Numbered from the stretch's first letter, positions 1 through 7,230 are shown. The stretch: 7,316 nucleotides of DNA from UBA1367 sp040268355 (GCA_040268355.1 JAWRIT010000104.1:1-7316); one strand, 5' to 3'. Program-made: numbers and translations. The notes: generated by a model not told the origin, from the letters alone.

Positions 1-13
1 AGCAGCGACACAT
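1..13 (-). CDS. Possible first codons of a further minus-strand gene (partial)
   Basis: An ATG on the minus strand at 13-11 is preceded by a purine-rich stretch (GGGGGAAGAGG) ending 5 bases upstream, a good Shine-Dalgarno position. Only four codons (M-C-R-C) lie in the window, so the product cannot be named. The spacing to the stop of the glycosyltransferase gene is about 43 bases and no terminator hairpin lies between them, so a third gene in the same transcription unit is plausible. This rests only on the ribosome-binding-site geometry and could be chance. Confidence 0.25.
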
Positions 14-56
14 AGGTGCCTCTTCCCCCGTGCCAGCCTTGCGTTGAGCGGAAGCC

Positions 57-2459
57 TCAGGAAGCTCCCCCTGTCAGCACGCCGTATGCGCTCGCCGGAT
101 CGAGGTTCGCGTTTCCTGTCGGGTCGTGGGACGAGTCGTAGGGCCATTCGCCCCAGAGCCTGCCCAAAGCACGCATGGCGGCCAGGCTCGTCCCTTCGTC
201 CTCTGCCAGGGGCACGTGGTGAACGAGCGTCACCTGCGGGTCGATGACCACCCGGTGGCCGCTCCCACGGAGCCGCAGGCAAAGGTCGGCATCGCGATAG
301 TGCGCGGGCAGCAGTGCCGTCAGCTCCCCCACCTCGTGATACGCCGCCGCATCGAGCATCAGACAGGCGATCGACGCCGCAGACACCCCGTGCATGAGCG
401 CGGCACGTCCCAGGTGGCCCTCCTCGCGGGCGTCGCGGTGGCGGTCCAGCGCCACGAGCCCCTGCGGGCCGAGCGCCCAGCCGCAGGACTCCACGGTCCC
501 GTCGGGCCAGAGCAGCCGGGGCACCGCGGCGCCCACGCCCTGACGCTGGCAGAGCGCCAACAGCCGAGTCATCCACCCGGCATCGGTCACCTCGGTGTCC
601 CGTCCCAGCAGCAGCAGATAGTCGCCCTTCGCGCGAGACACGCCAAAGTTGAGGGCGTAGGAGAGGTCCAGGCGATGATCGCCTTGGCAGTACACCGTAC
701 GAACGCGCTCGTAGCTCTCCTCCGCATGGCGGTAGTACTCAAAGGTCTGGGGGTCCTCGCTGCCGTGCTCGACCACCACGACCTCGTAGTTCTCGTACGA
801 CGTGAGCGCACGAAGCGACGAGAGGCAGCGTTCGAGCCGCTCGGTGCCGTCGATGTTGGCGATGATGACCGAGACGAGCGGCTCCTCGCGCACGTCGAAG
901 TCCACCTCGAAGCCGGTGGGAACCCGCGAGGAAAGACGCACCTCGGCATGGTCTGCGAGCTCTGCGAGGTTCGCCTTCAGTGCCGCGACATGCGCCGCGG
1001 ACGCCGAGACGCCATTCGTCTGCCCACGGCCGTCGTCCCGCACGTGGAGCAGCACCCGTGGCACGTGGTAGGCGGTACGCGCCCTGCCGGCAGCATAGAG
1101 CGCCAGGTAGTACCCCTCGGCCCCGTCCAGCTCATGGCCCATCGTCTCCAGCTCGCGCAGGAGGTTGCGGCGCACGACCACCAGTCCCCCGAGATAGTTC
1201 GAGCTCAGGAGGAAGTCAAGGTCGAAGTCGGGCTTGAGGCGAGGGTGCGCGTGCCGACCACGTGCCACACGGTCCTCGTCCGTGTAGACAAGATCCGCGT
1301 CCCCCTTCTCCACGATGGTCCGCGCCACGCAGAAGAGCGCGTCGGGGGCCAGCGTGTCCCCCTCCGCGAGCAGGCACACGAAGTCGCCGGTCGTCGCATC
1401 GATGCCCTCGCTCGCCGCCGCGGCCGAGCCGAAGTCCGCAGCGAGCGGAACGCTCCGCACGCGTGAGTCGGCCAACTCCAGGCCCCTCACGGTCGCGGCA
1501 AGCTGGCGATCGATGGTCCCCGCGCACACGAGCAGCAGCTCAAGGGCCCCGTAGGTCTGGTCAAGCACCGACTCGACGCTTTCGCGCAGCTGGGTGGACG
1601 TCGCCTGCCGCACGACCAACACCACCGAGACGAGCGGCTCTCGTCCCAGGCGCGCCTCACGCTGCATGGCGAGCTCCGTGGCGCTGGCCTGGTGATCATG
1701 ATGGAACCAGTGGTCATACCCTTCGTCATGGGCGGCGCTCGTCGTGGACGCGCGCCAGGCCTCACGCAGCCGCGCCATCGCGCGACTTCCCAGTGACGTG
1801 AAGCCCACAGGAAGCGTCTCGGCCTCCTCGGGCTGGACCCACACGATCACGGCACGCGCATCGGCCGACACCCGGAGCGAGAACTCCACGCGCCTGCGCA
1901 CAAAGCCGGGGTAGCCGGGCAGCGACTGGGTCTGGTCGGAGAGACAGGTCCACGCCCCAAGCTCGACGCCCTTGCCATGCGCGTCGAGCAACCTGATGCG
2001 CACGGCGCCCTCGAGCGCCCCTGCGTCGGTGTCGACGATCTCGGCGGTCCCCTCGCATATGTCCGCATGCTCCGACGTGCGCACGAGCCGATCGACGCGC
2101 ACCGACCACTGCCCGATCGACGTGGCGCCGCTCGTCTGCGAGTCAAGGGCGGCGCGTCCGCTCCTCCGTCCGATGCTCAGGTGCGTGGTGAAGGGATTGA
2201 TCCTCAGGGACCGCTCTTCGACACGCTCGCCGTCCTGCGAGGTCGCCACCGCGTCGAGCAGCTGGGTCACCGCGAGGGAGGGCAGGCAGACCCGCCACTC
2301 GTCCTCCTCGACGTCGTGGAATGCGTTCGTGGGAATCTCGTTGCCGTCCTGGGTGCGCGCGGACACCGAGAGCTCGGCGTCGGCCGCCTCGTCCGTGAGG
2401 CGTATCGTCACCCACAGCAGGTCGTCGGCACGCCTCTTTCTGCCAAACTCGATACCCAT
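57..2459 (-). CDS. Tandem-domain GT2 family glycosyltransferase, first domain degenerate
   Basis: This 800-residue protein has no signal peptide or membrane segment and is likely cytoplasmic. Residues 1 to about 235 are a beta-rich-looking region I do not recognise. A linker of about 245-272 (Y-x-x-W, then basic) resembles the segment that precedes GT2 domains in rhamnan/O-antigen-type tandem transferases. GT domain 1 (about 275-475) keeps family landmarks: QTYG at 301-304, YTDED at 392-396 and KPDFDLDFLLSSNYLGG at 409-425. However, its usual DDGS, DHDD and QDYDL motifs read CAGT, AEGD and EGYYL. GT domain 2 (about 526-770) is close to consensus: PLVSVIIANID at 527-537, GRDTE at 619-623 in the place of NNDTE, PDGTVESCG at 652-660, and YRDADLCLRL at 721-730 with the probable catalytic base Asp723. 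The ATG at 2459 lies 4 bases after the upstream stop, so translation is probably coupled. Known members build cell-surface polysaccharides from nucleotide sugars. The sugar and acceptor here are unknown. Family assignment is firm; exact function is not. Confidence 0.9.
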   Translation of the reverse strand: MGIEFGRKRRADDLLWVTIRLTDEAADAELSVSARTQDGNEIPTNAFHDVEEDEWRVCLPSLAVTQLLDAVATSQDGERVEERSLRINPFTTHLSIGRRSGRAALDSQTSGATSIGQWSVRVDRLVRTSEHADICEGTAEIVDTDAGALEGAVRIRLLDAHGKGVELGAWTCLSDQTQSLPGYPGFVRRRVEFSLRVSADARAVIVWVQPEEAETLPVGFTSLGSRAMARLREAWRASTTSAAHDEGYDHWFHHDHQASATELAMQREARLGREPLVSVVLVVRQATSTQLRESVESVLDQTYGALELLLVCAGTIDRQLAATVRGLELADSRVRSVPLAADFGSAAAASEGIDATTGDFVCLLAEGDTLAPDALFCVARTIVEKGDADLVYTDEDRVARGRHAHPRLKPDFDLDFLLSSNYLGGLVVVRRNLLRELETMGHELDGAEGYYLALYAAGRARTAYHVPRVLLHVRDDGRGQTNGVSASAAHVAALKANLAELADHAEVRLSSRVPTGFEVDFDVREEPLVSVIIANIDGTERLERCLSSLRALTSYENYEVVVVEHGSEDPQTFEYYRHAEESYERVRTVYCQGDHRLDLSYALNFGVSRAKGDYLLLLGRDTEVTDAGWMTRLLALCQRQGVGAAVPRLLWPDGTVESCGWALGPQGLVALDRHRDAREEGHLGRAALMHGVSAASIACLMLDAAAYHEVGELTALLPAHYRDADLCLRLRGSGHRVVIDPQVTLVHHVPLAEDEGTSLAAMRALGRLWGEWPYDSSHDPTGNANLDPASAYGVLTGGAS

Positions 2460-2463
2460 GGCC

Positions 2464-5400
2464 CTACGCCGTCCCCGTCAGGCGCCCGCTCTGCTCGGCC
2501 AGTGCGCGCAGCCGCTCGCGGGCGTCCTCCAGCTGCTCGCTGGTCGCCTGCCAGGTCCAGTTGCCCTCCGAGACGCCCGGAACGTTCATGCGCGACCGGT
2601 CGTCGAGGCCCAGTACGTCCTGCAGTGGCACCATCGCCACCGTGGCGCTGCTCTCGACCGTCTTGCGCAGCAGATCGTCGGCCAGGCGAACCGCCTCGGC
2701 GTTGCCCTGCGCGTCGGCGGGGTCTGCGCCACAGAAGCGCTCGGCGACCCAGCCAAGCAGCGTCTGGGTATCGTGCGTGCCGCTGTAGGCCATCTTGTTC
2801 GGTGCAGGCACGTACCGTTCGCGCACGTCCCCGTCGTGGAACTGAATCACGTCCATGCCGGAAAACCCCGTGCTCGCCACCAGGGCGCGCACGGCGGGCG
2901 TGATGACGCCCAGGTCCTCGGCGATCATCGGCAGCGGCCCGAAGCGCTTGTGGGCCGTGCGGAACAGGTCGAAGCCCGGCCCGAAGTTCCAAGAGCCGTC
3001 GCGCGCCGACGTGCCCTGCGGTATGGCGTAGTACGACGAGAAGCCCAGGAAGTGGTCCAGGCGCACGTGGTCGTACAGCTCGAGCATGCGGCCCAGACGC
3101 CGCATCCACCAGTCGTACCCGGTGGCGCGCAGCCGTGCCCAGTCGAAGGTCGGGTTGCCCCAGAGCTGGCCGTCCTCGGCGAAGGGATCGGGCGGCGCGC
3201 CCGCCTGCTTGAGGGGTCGCCCGGTCTTGTCCAGGCAGAACAGCTCGGGCTCGCTCCACACGTCGGACGAGTCCGCGCTCACGTACATGGGCAGATCGCC
3301 GATGAGCTTCACACCCCGCTCGTTGGCATAGGCATGCAGCTCGTCCCACTGGCACTGGAACTCCCACTGGATCTTGCACTCCAGGCGGATTCCCTCGGCC
3401 AGCTCGGGCAGCTCGGAGAGCTCGGGGGTGTACTTCCTGAACTCCTCGGGCCATGACTGCCAGGGTTGCTCCTCCAGCTGGGCCTTGATGGCGCGGAAGG
3501 TCGCATAGGGCAAAAGCCAGCTGCGGTTTTGCTCCACGAAGGCCGTGTACTCGGGTGTGTCGGGGGCTGCGGCGAGCTCGGCCAGGGCCGTGCCGTCCAC
3601 GCCCTCGGCGCCATACAGCCCTTCGACCAGGGCGATATTGCCCGCAAAGGCGGAGAGGCCCGCATACGGGGACCCGAACTCGTCAGTGGGGTTCACCGGC
3701 AGCACCTGCCAGTAGCGCTGACCGCACGAGGCCAGATAGTCCACAAAGCGCTTGGCCGGCTCCCCCAGGGTGCCCGGCCGCGAGACGACGTCACCCTCGG
3801 CGCGGGTGGACTCGTCCTCGACCTCGTTGGGGATGCTCGTGATGTGCGCGACCACGCCCATCGCATGCTCCAAGGGGGCCTGCAGCCGCTTCTTGTCGTG
3901 GAAGTAGATGGCCGTGGTGCCGAGCGGCCACAGGTAGATGAGCGCGTCGCGGCTCTCGTCGCTCGGGCAGGAGCGCGGATAGCTCGCGCGGTTGTCCGCC
4001 GTAGGGTCGGCGTCCACGATCTCGATCGCCTGGCCCGAGATGACGTCGTCGGCCACCTCGCCGCAGAGCGGGACGCGCACGGAATGCGACGAGGAGAGGC
4101 TGCGGTTGACCAGGATGCAACCAACGGTGTTGTCTCCCGGTATCGTGCTCACACGCCAGAAGCCGAGCACGTCCTCGCCCACCGCAAAGGGCTCGAAGTC
4201 GCCGTTGGCGAGCGGGGTCGCCGCCTTGCGGACGGCGATGGCGTTGCGGTAGATGGTGCGGCAGGTGGTGTCGACGTCTTCCCACGGGTAGGGGGCGCGG
4301 CAGTACGGGTCGGCATAGCCCTCAAGACCGGCCTCGTCACCGTAGTAGACGCACGGCACGCCCGGCAGGGTCATCTGCAGCAGCGCGGCGACCCAGAGCC
4401 GGCTCACCGCCAGGCTCCGCTTGTCCTGCGGCAGGCGGTAGCGATAGCGCTCTTCGTCGGAGAGCAGGGAGCGGTGCGGGGAGTCGCCCAGGATGGTGAG
4501 CAGACGGATGCGGTCGTGGCTGCCCAGCAGGTTGAGGCAGGAGAGGAAGGGCTCGGCGGGATAGTTCTCGCAGAGCTGCTCCATGAGGTTCACGGCCTCC
4601 GAGGCCGTCGCGCGCAGCGTCAGGAAGTCGAGGATCGCATGACGGAGCGGGTAGTTCATGGTGCCGTCGAGCTCGTCGCCCTGGAAGTACTTGCGCAGCC
4701 GTCCGTAGGCGTGCTTGTTGGTGGCGTCCTCCCAGACCTCGCCGATCAGCAGGGCGTCGGGCTTCTCGGCCAGCGCGGCCGCCTTGATGTCGCGGATGAA
4801 GTCGTCGGGCAGCTCGTCGGCCACGTCGAGGCGCCAGCCGCGCGCGCCCGCGCGCAGCCACGAACGCACGACGCCGTTCTCGCCGCAGATGAACTCGCGG
4901 TAGGAGGCGTCGTCCTCGTTGACCTCAGGCAGATCGGGATTGCCCCACCAGCCCTGGTAGGAGCCATCCTCATGGAAGGTGAACCAGTTGCGATAGACGG
5001 AGTCCTCGCCCTGGTAGGCACCCTTCTCCTCGTAGTTGCCAAAGAAGTCGAAGTAGCGCGAGTCGCGACCGGTGTGGTTGAACACGCCGTCCAAGATGAT
5101 CGAGATGCCGCGGTCCGCCGCATCGGCACACAGACGCTCGAAGTCGTCCTTGGTGCCGAGCATGGGGTCGACCTGGAGGTAGTCGGCCGTATCGTAGCGA
5201 TGGTTCGACTGCGCCAGGAAGATGGGGTTGAGGTAGAGCGCCGTGATGCCCATGCCCTCAAGGTACTCGAGCTTGCCCCTGATGCCCTCCAGCGATCCGC
5301 CATACAGATCCCATGCGGCGATGTCGCCGTTGGGGCGGCGCTCGTAGCGCGGGTAGGCGTCCCAGTCCTCGACCAGACGACGCTCGATGCCCTTGTGGTT

Positions 5401-5907
5401 CGGGTCGATCGCGGCCTCCGAACGCTCGCGCCAGTCCTCGTCGCGCGCAAAGCGGTCCGGGAAGATCTGGTAGACGATGGCGTCCTTGTACCAGGTGGGC
5501 AGCACCTCGCGCTTGCGGTCGTACACGGTGATCTGGAACGAGGGCGGCACGCCATAGGCGAAGGCGCCCTCGCCCACCTGGCTGCCCTCTCGTGCCCCGT
5601 AGCGCCAGACCTCGCCGTTCGAAGCTGTGATGTTGAACGAGTACCACAGGATGTCCGGGTCGCTCGGCTCATAGGAGACCGAGAAGCGGACCCCGCCATC
5701 AGGCAGCTCGTCATCGGTGGGCTCCATGGCGATGAGCCTCTCGTGACCACCCTGCTCGTCGGTCTCGTCCTCCACCCATAGATGGAGCTCGGCGCTCGTC
5801 CGATCGCCGTCCCACACGTCAATGGAGAGCGTGACCGCCTTCCCTAACGGGAGCGCTCCAAAGGGTCTACGGTACTCGCTGCTGTAGGTTACGTGTCTAG
5901 CTCTCAC
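2464..5907 (-). CDS. Bifunctional GH13 neopullulanase-like alpha-amylase / GH77 4-alpha-glucanotransferase
   Basis: Numbering starts at the GTG at 5907 (1147 residues). Residues 1-135 form an N-terminal beta domain. The GH13 barrel (about 138-560) shows YQIFPDRF (146-153), region I DGVFNH (273-278), region II GWRLDVADE with nucleophile Asp361, region III GEVW with acid/base Glu390, region IV SHD with Asp465, WWGNPDLPEVN (320-330) and YYGDE (521-525). This resembles the GH13_20 neopullulanase/cyclomaltodextrinase group. A beta-sandwich follows to about 670. The GH77 (MalQ) half has HITSIP (688-693), SPYAGLSAFAGN (746-757), GDLPMY (870-875), VRLDHF with nucleophile Asp951, IAEDLG with acid/base Glu997, GTHD with Asp1046, and a closing RMN...GNW. 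An acidic insert of roughly a dozen residues follows HITSIP. There is no signal peptide, so it is cytoplasmic. The expected role is to cut alpha-1,4 and perhaps alpha-1,6 bonds in maltodextrins (GH13) and to transfer glucan segments between chains (GH77). An upstream in-frame GTG at 5943 would add 12 residues, but 5907 has the better Shine-Dalgarno. GlgX-type debranching is an alternative for the first half. Confidence 0.93.
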   Translation of the reverse strand: MRARHVTYSSEYRRPFGALPLGKAVTLSIDVWDGDRTSAELHLWVEDETDEQGGHERLIAMEPTDDELPDGGVRFSVSYEPSDPDILWYSFNITASNGEVWRYGAREGSQVGEGAFAYGVPPSFQITVYDRKREVLPTWYKDAIVYQIFPDRFARDEDWRERSEAAIDPNHKGIERRLVEDWDAYPRYERRPNGDIAAWDLYGGSLEGIRGKLEYLEGMGITALYLNPIFLAQSNHRYDTADYLQVDPMLGTKDDFERLCADAADRGISIILDGVFNHTGRDSRYFDFFGNYEEKGAYQGEDSVYRNWFTFHEDGSYQGWWGNPDLPEVNEDDASYREFICGENGVVRSWLRAGARGWRLDVADELPDDFIRDIKAAALAEKPDALLIGEVWEDATNKHAYGRLRKYFQGDELDGTMNYPLRHAILDFLTLRATASEAVNLMEQLCENYPAEPFLSCLNLLGSHDRIRLLTILGDSPHRSLLSDEERYRYRLPQDKRSLAVSRLWVAALLQMTLPGVPCVYYGDEAGLEGYADPYCRAPYPWEDVDTTCRTIYRNAIAVRKAATPLANGDFEPFAVGEDVLGFWRVSTIPGDNTVGCILVNRSLSSSHSVRVPLCGEVADDVISGQAIEIVDADPTADNRASYPRSCPSDESRDALIYLWPLGTTAIYFHDKKRLQAPLEHAMGVVAHITSIPNEVEDESTRAEGDVVSRPGTLGEPAKRFVDYLASCGQRYWQVLPVNPTDEFGSPYAGLSAFAGNIALVEGLYGAEGVDGTALAELAAAPDTPEYTAFVEQNRSWLLPYATFRAIKAQLEEQPWQSWPEEFRKYTPELSELPELAEGIRLECKIQWEFQCQWDELHAYANERGVKLIGDLPMYVSADSSDVWSEPELFCLDKTGRPLKQAGAPPDPFAEDGQLWGNPTFDWARLRATGYDWWMRRLGRMLELYDHVRLDHFLGFSSYYAIPQGTSARDGSWNFGPGFDLFRTAHKRFGPLPMIAEDLGVITPAVRALVASTGFSGMDVIQFHDGDVRERYVPAPNKMAYSGTHDTQTLLGWVAERFCGADPADAQGNAEAVRLADDLLRKTVESSATVAMVPLQDVLGLDDRSRMNVPGVSEGNWTWQATSEQLEDARERLRALAEQSGRLTGTA

Positions 5908-5917
5908 GGCAGGTGCG

Positions 5918-5926
5918 CCTCCCCTT
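5918..5926 (-). promoter_or_regulatory. Ribosome binding site deciding the start of the fusion enzyme
   Basis: The minus strand reads AAGGGGAGG here, ending 10 bases before the GTG at 5907. This is a strong Shine-Dalgarno match, though its spacing is at the long end of the normal range. The upstream in-frame GTG at 5943 has no comparable purine run before it (GGATAGGCTATCCTA precedes it). The 12 extra residues from that codon would also be Arg/Gly/Ala-rich and encoded partly by this site. I therefore prefer 5907. Confidence 0.6.
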
Positions 5927-5945
5927 CTCGCTCGTAGCTTCACTA

Positions 5946-5958
5946 GGATAGCCTATCC
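5946..5958. promoter_or_regulatory. Short inverted repeat at the predicted start of transcription (possible operator)
   Basis: GGATAG and CTATCC form a perfect 6-bp inverted repeat around a single central base. It overlaps the -10 box and expected start site of the candidate minus-strand promoter, a position where a dimeric repressor could act. A second perfect palindrome, CCACGTGG (5962-5969), lies next to it within the promoter spacer. Neither matches a regulator site I can name; both are short. Confidence 0.3.
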
Positions 5959-5984
5959 ATACCACGTGGCACCACCTGGAGCAA
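5956..5984 (-). promoter_or_regulatory. Candidate sigma-70-type promoter for the minus-strand operon
   Basis: On the minus strand, TTGCTC (5984-5979) and TATGGA (5961-5956) are separated by exactly 17 bases. Each box matches consensus at three of six positions. The predicted transcription start, around 5950-5948, would fall just upstream of or at the GTG at 5943. That leaves a leader of about 40 bases before the GTG at 5907 and again favours the downstream start. Short boxes like these occur by chance. Confidence 0.33.
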
Positions 5985-6040
5985 ACGGGGCTTGTGATGC
6001 GGGGACACCTTGTGGAGCGGCTGCAAGACGCCCGGTGCGC

Positions 6041-6069
6041 TTGCGCGGCGTCGCCCAAGGGCTGAGAAT
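6041..6069 (+). promoter_or_regulatory. Candidate promoter for the ATPase gene
   Basis: TTGCGC (6041-6046) and GAGAAT (6064-6069) are 17 bases apart. The -10 box matches TATAAT at four of six positions and the -35 box matches TTGACA at three. The predicted start near 6076 would give a leader of about 20 bases before the ATG at 6097. It supports that ATG over the upstream TTG at 6010, which would lie before the promoter. The prediction is by eye. Confidence 0.35.
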
Positions 6070-6096
6070 GACCTTACCCGAAGAAAGCGAGCGACG

Positions 6097-7230
6097 ATGA
6101 CCACGGCACGCAATCCTTTCACACCGACCTTTGGCACCGTGCCCGCCCACATGGCCGGAAGGGACCGCATCCTGCGCGACATGCGCCAGGCCTTCGAGGA
6201 GGGACCGGGCAACCCCAAGCTCTCGACCATCCTCATCGGCGCGCGCGGCACGGGCAAGACAGCCCTGCTGTCGCGCATGTGTGACGAGGCCGCGCAGGCA
6301 GGCTGGATCACCGCGAGCACGACCGCGTTGCCCGGCATGCTTGAGGACCTCTACGAGCAGACGCTGCGAGCGGGCCGCCATCTGTTCGACCCCGCGCCCG
6401 CCCACGAGCTCACCTCCGTCTCGGTCGGACCGGTCTCCGCAGGATGGCGGCGAGTGCCCGAGTCGACGCAGGGCAACTGGCGCACCCGCATGACCGACCT
6501 GCTGGATCAGCTCCACGAGACTGGCACCGGCCTGCTCCTCACGGTTGACGAGGTCCGCGCCGGCCTCGACGAGCTCGTGCAGCTCGTCGCCGTCTACCAG
6601 CACTTCGTCACCGAGCGACGGGCGGTCGCGCTCGTCATGAGCGGCCTGCCCTACCACGTGCATCGTCTGATCAGCGACAAGAGCGTCTCCTTTTTGCGCA
6701 GAAGCACCCAGCACCAGCTGGGGCGCATTCCCGATGCCGACGTCGGGGACGCCATACGACAGACGTTGCTCGACGCCGGCAAGCGCATCGACGACGCGGC
6801 GCTCGGCATCTGCACGGACGCCGTCGAGGGCTTCGCCTTCATGCTGCAGCTGGTGGGATATCACGTCTGGATCCAGAGCGGGGACGCCGGGGCGGTCTCT
6901 GTCGAGCACGCCCGTCACGGCGTGGTCAAGGCGCGGCAGGACATGGAAGCCTCCGTGCTGGCGTCCACCTACCGGGAGCTCTCTCGGGGGGACGTGCGCT
7001 TCTTGGAGGCGATGCTTCCCGACGCGCACGAGAGCAGGGTGGCCGACATCGCCTCCCGTATGGACGTGAGCAGCGGATACGCCTCCAAGTACAAGTCGCG
7101 CCTTCTGGCTGCGGGCGTCATCGGCGAGCGGGGGCGCGGCGCTTGCGCCATCGAGATGCCCGGCATGCGCGCATACGTCGAGACGAGACGTGACGAACGC
7201 CTTGCGGAGGAGGCGTCGCGGCAGTCGTAG
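6097..7230 (+). CDS. AAA/ORC-like ATP-binding protein with C-terminal winged-helix-like segment
   Basis: The protein is 377 residues from the ATG at 6097. It opens with RNPFTPTFG (5-13) and AGRD (20-23), the usual N-terminus of a family of AAA_16-type ATPases common in Actinobacteria, which fixes the start although the ribosome binding site is weak. Walker A is GARGTGKT (48-55). Walker B is LLLTVDE (146-152), with Asp151 and Glu152. A strand ending SGLP (182-185) sits where a sensor-1 region is expected, and FLRR (199-202) could supply a finger arginine. Residues about 296-357 (LSRGDVRFLEAML, then DIASRMDVSSGYASKYKSRL) look like a winged helix-turn-helix, so the layout recalls ORC1/Cdc6-like and STAND-like ATPases. 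There is no membrane segment. It is transcribed away from the carbohydrate genes, so no shared pathway is implied. Its cellular role, whether DNA-linked, regulatory or defence, is not established by the sequence. Confidence 0.88.
   Translation: MTTARNPFTPTFGTVPAHMAGRDRILRDMRQAFEEGPGNPKLSTILIGARGTGKTALLSRMCDEAAQAGWITASTTALPGMLEDLYEQTLRAGRHLFDPAPAHELTSVSVGPVSAGWRRVPESTQGNWRTRMTDLLDQLHETGTGLLLTVDEVRAGLDELVQLVAVYQHFVTERRAVALVMSGLPYHVHRLISDKSVSFLRRSTQHQLGRIPDADVGDAIRQTLLDAGKRIDDAALGICTDAVEGFAFMLQLVGYHVWIQSGDAGAVSVEHARHGVVKARQDMEASVLASTYRELSRGDVRFLEAMLPDAHESRVADIASRMDVSSGYASKYKSRLLAAGVIGERGRGACAIEMPGMRAYVETRRDERLAEEASRQS

Larger units (their letters stand above)
5908..6096. other. Divergent intergenic region
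   Basis: These 189 bases separate the divergently transcribed fusion-enzyme and ATPase genes. They hold candidate promoters in both directions, two short palindromes (5946-5958 and 5962-5969) and a GCAAACG heptamer at 5981-5987 that resembles half of a LacI/MalR-type operator without a convincing second half. No tRNA, riboswitch or small protein gene is evident. Confidence 0.6.

Noticed and set aside
126..1466. A 446-codon plus-strand frame opposite the glycosyltransferase
   Set aside because: It is antisense to the conserved GT2 motifs and its composition is low-information (Arg/His/Val/Gln-rich), without a domain.
3395..3430. Repeated AGCTCGG units within the fusion gene
   Set aside because: They encode the Glu-Leu-Ser/Pro stretch ELSELPELAE of the GH77 half and are explained by repeated Glu-Leu codons, not by a regulatory repeat.
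1972..3456. A 494-codon plus-strand frame spanning the junction of the two minus-strand genes
   Set aside because: It is an antisense shadow of GC-rich coding DNA with no motif and no ribosome binding site of note, crossing two well-supported genes.
3466..5781. A 771-codon open frame on the plus strand opposite the fusion enzyme
   Set aside because: It lies wholly antisense to a gene with clear catalytic motifs. Its translation shows no recognisable domain and is rich in Val/Arg/Ala/Gly, as expected when a high-GC3 gene is read on the opposite strand.
6010..6096. Upstream TTG start extending the ATPase by 29 residues
   Set aside because: The extension is Arg-rich and unlike the family, whose members begin near NPFTPTFG. 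It would also overlap the candidate promoter. The ATG at 6097 is preferred.
5953..7029. A 358-codon minus-strand frame opposite the ATPase
   Set aside because: The opposite strand carries Walker A, Walker B and the NPFTPTFG signature, so this frame is a shadow.
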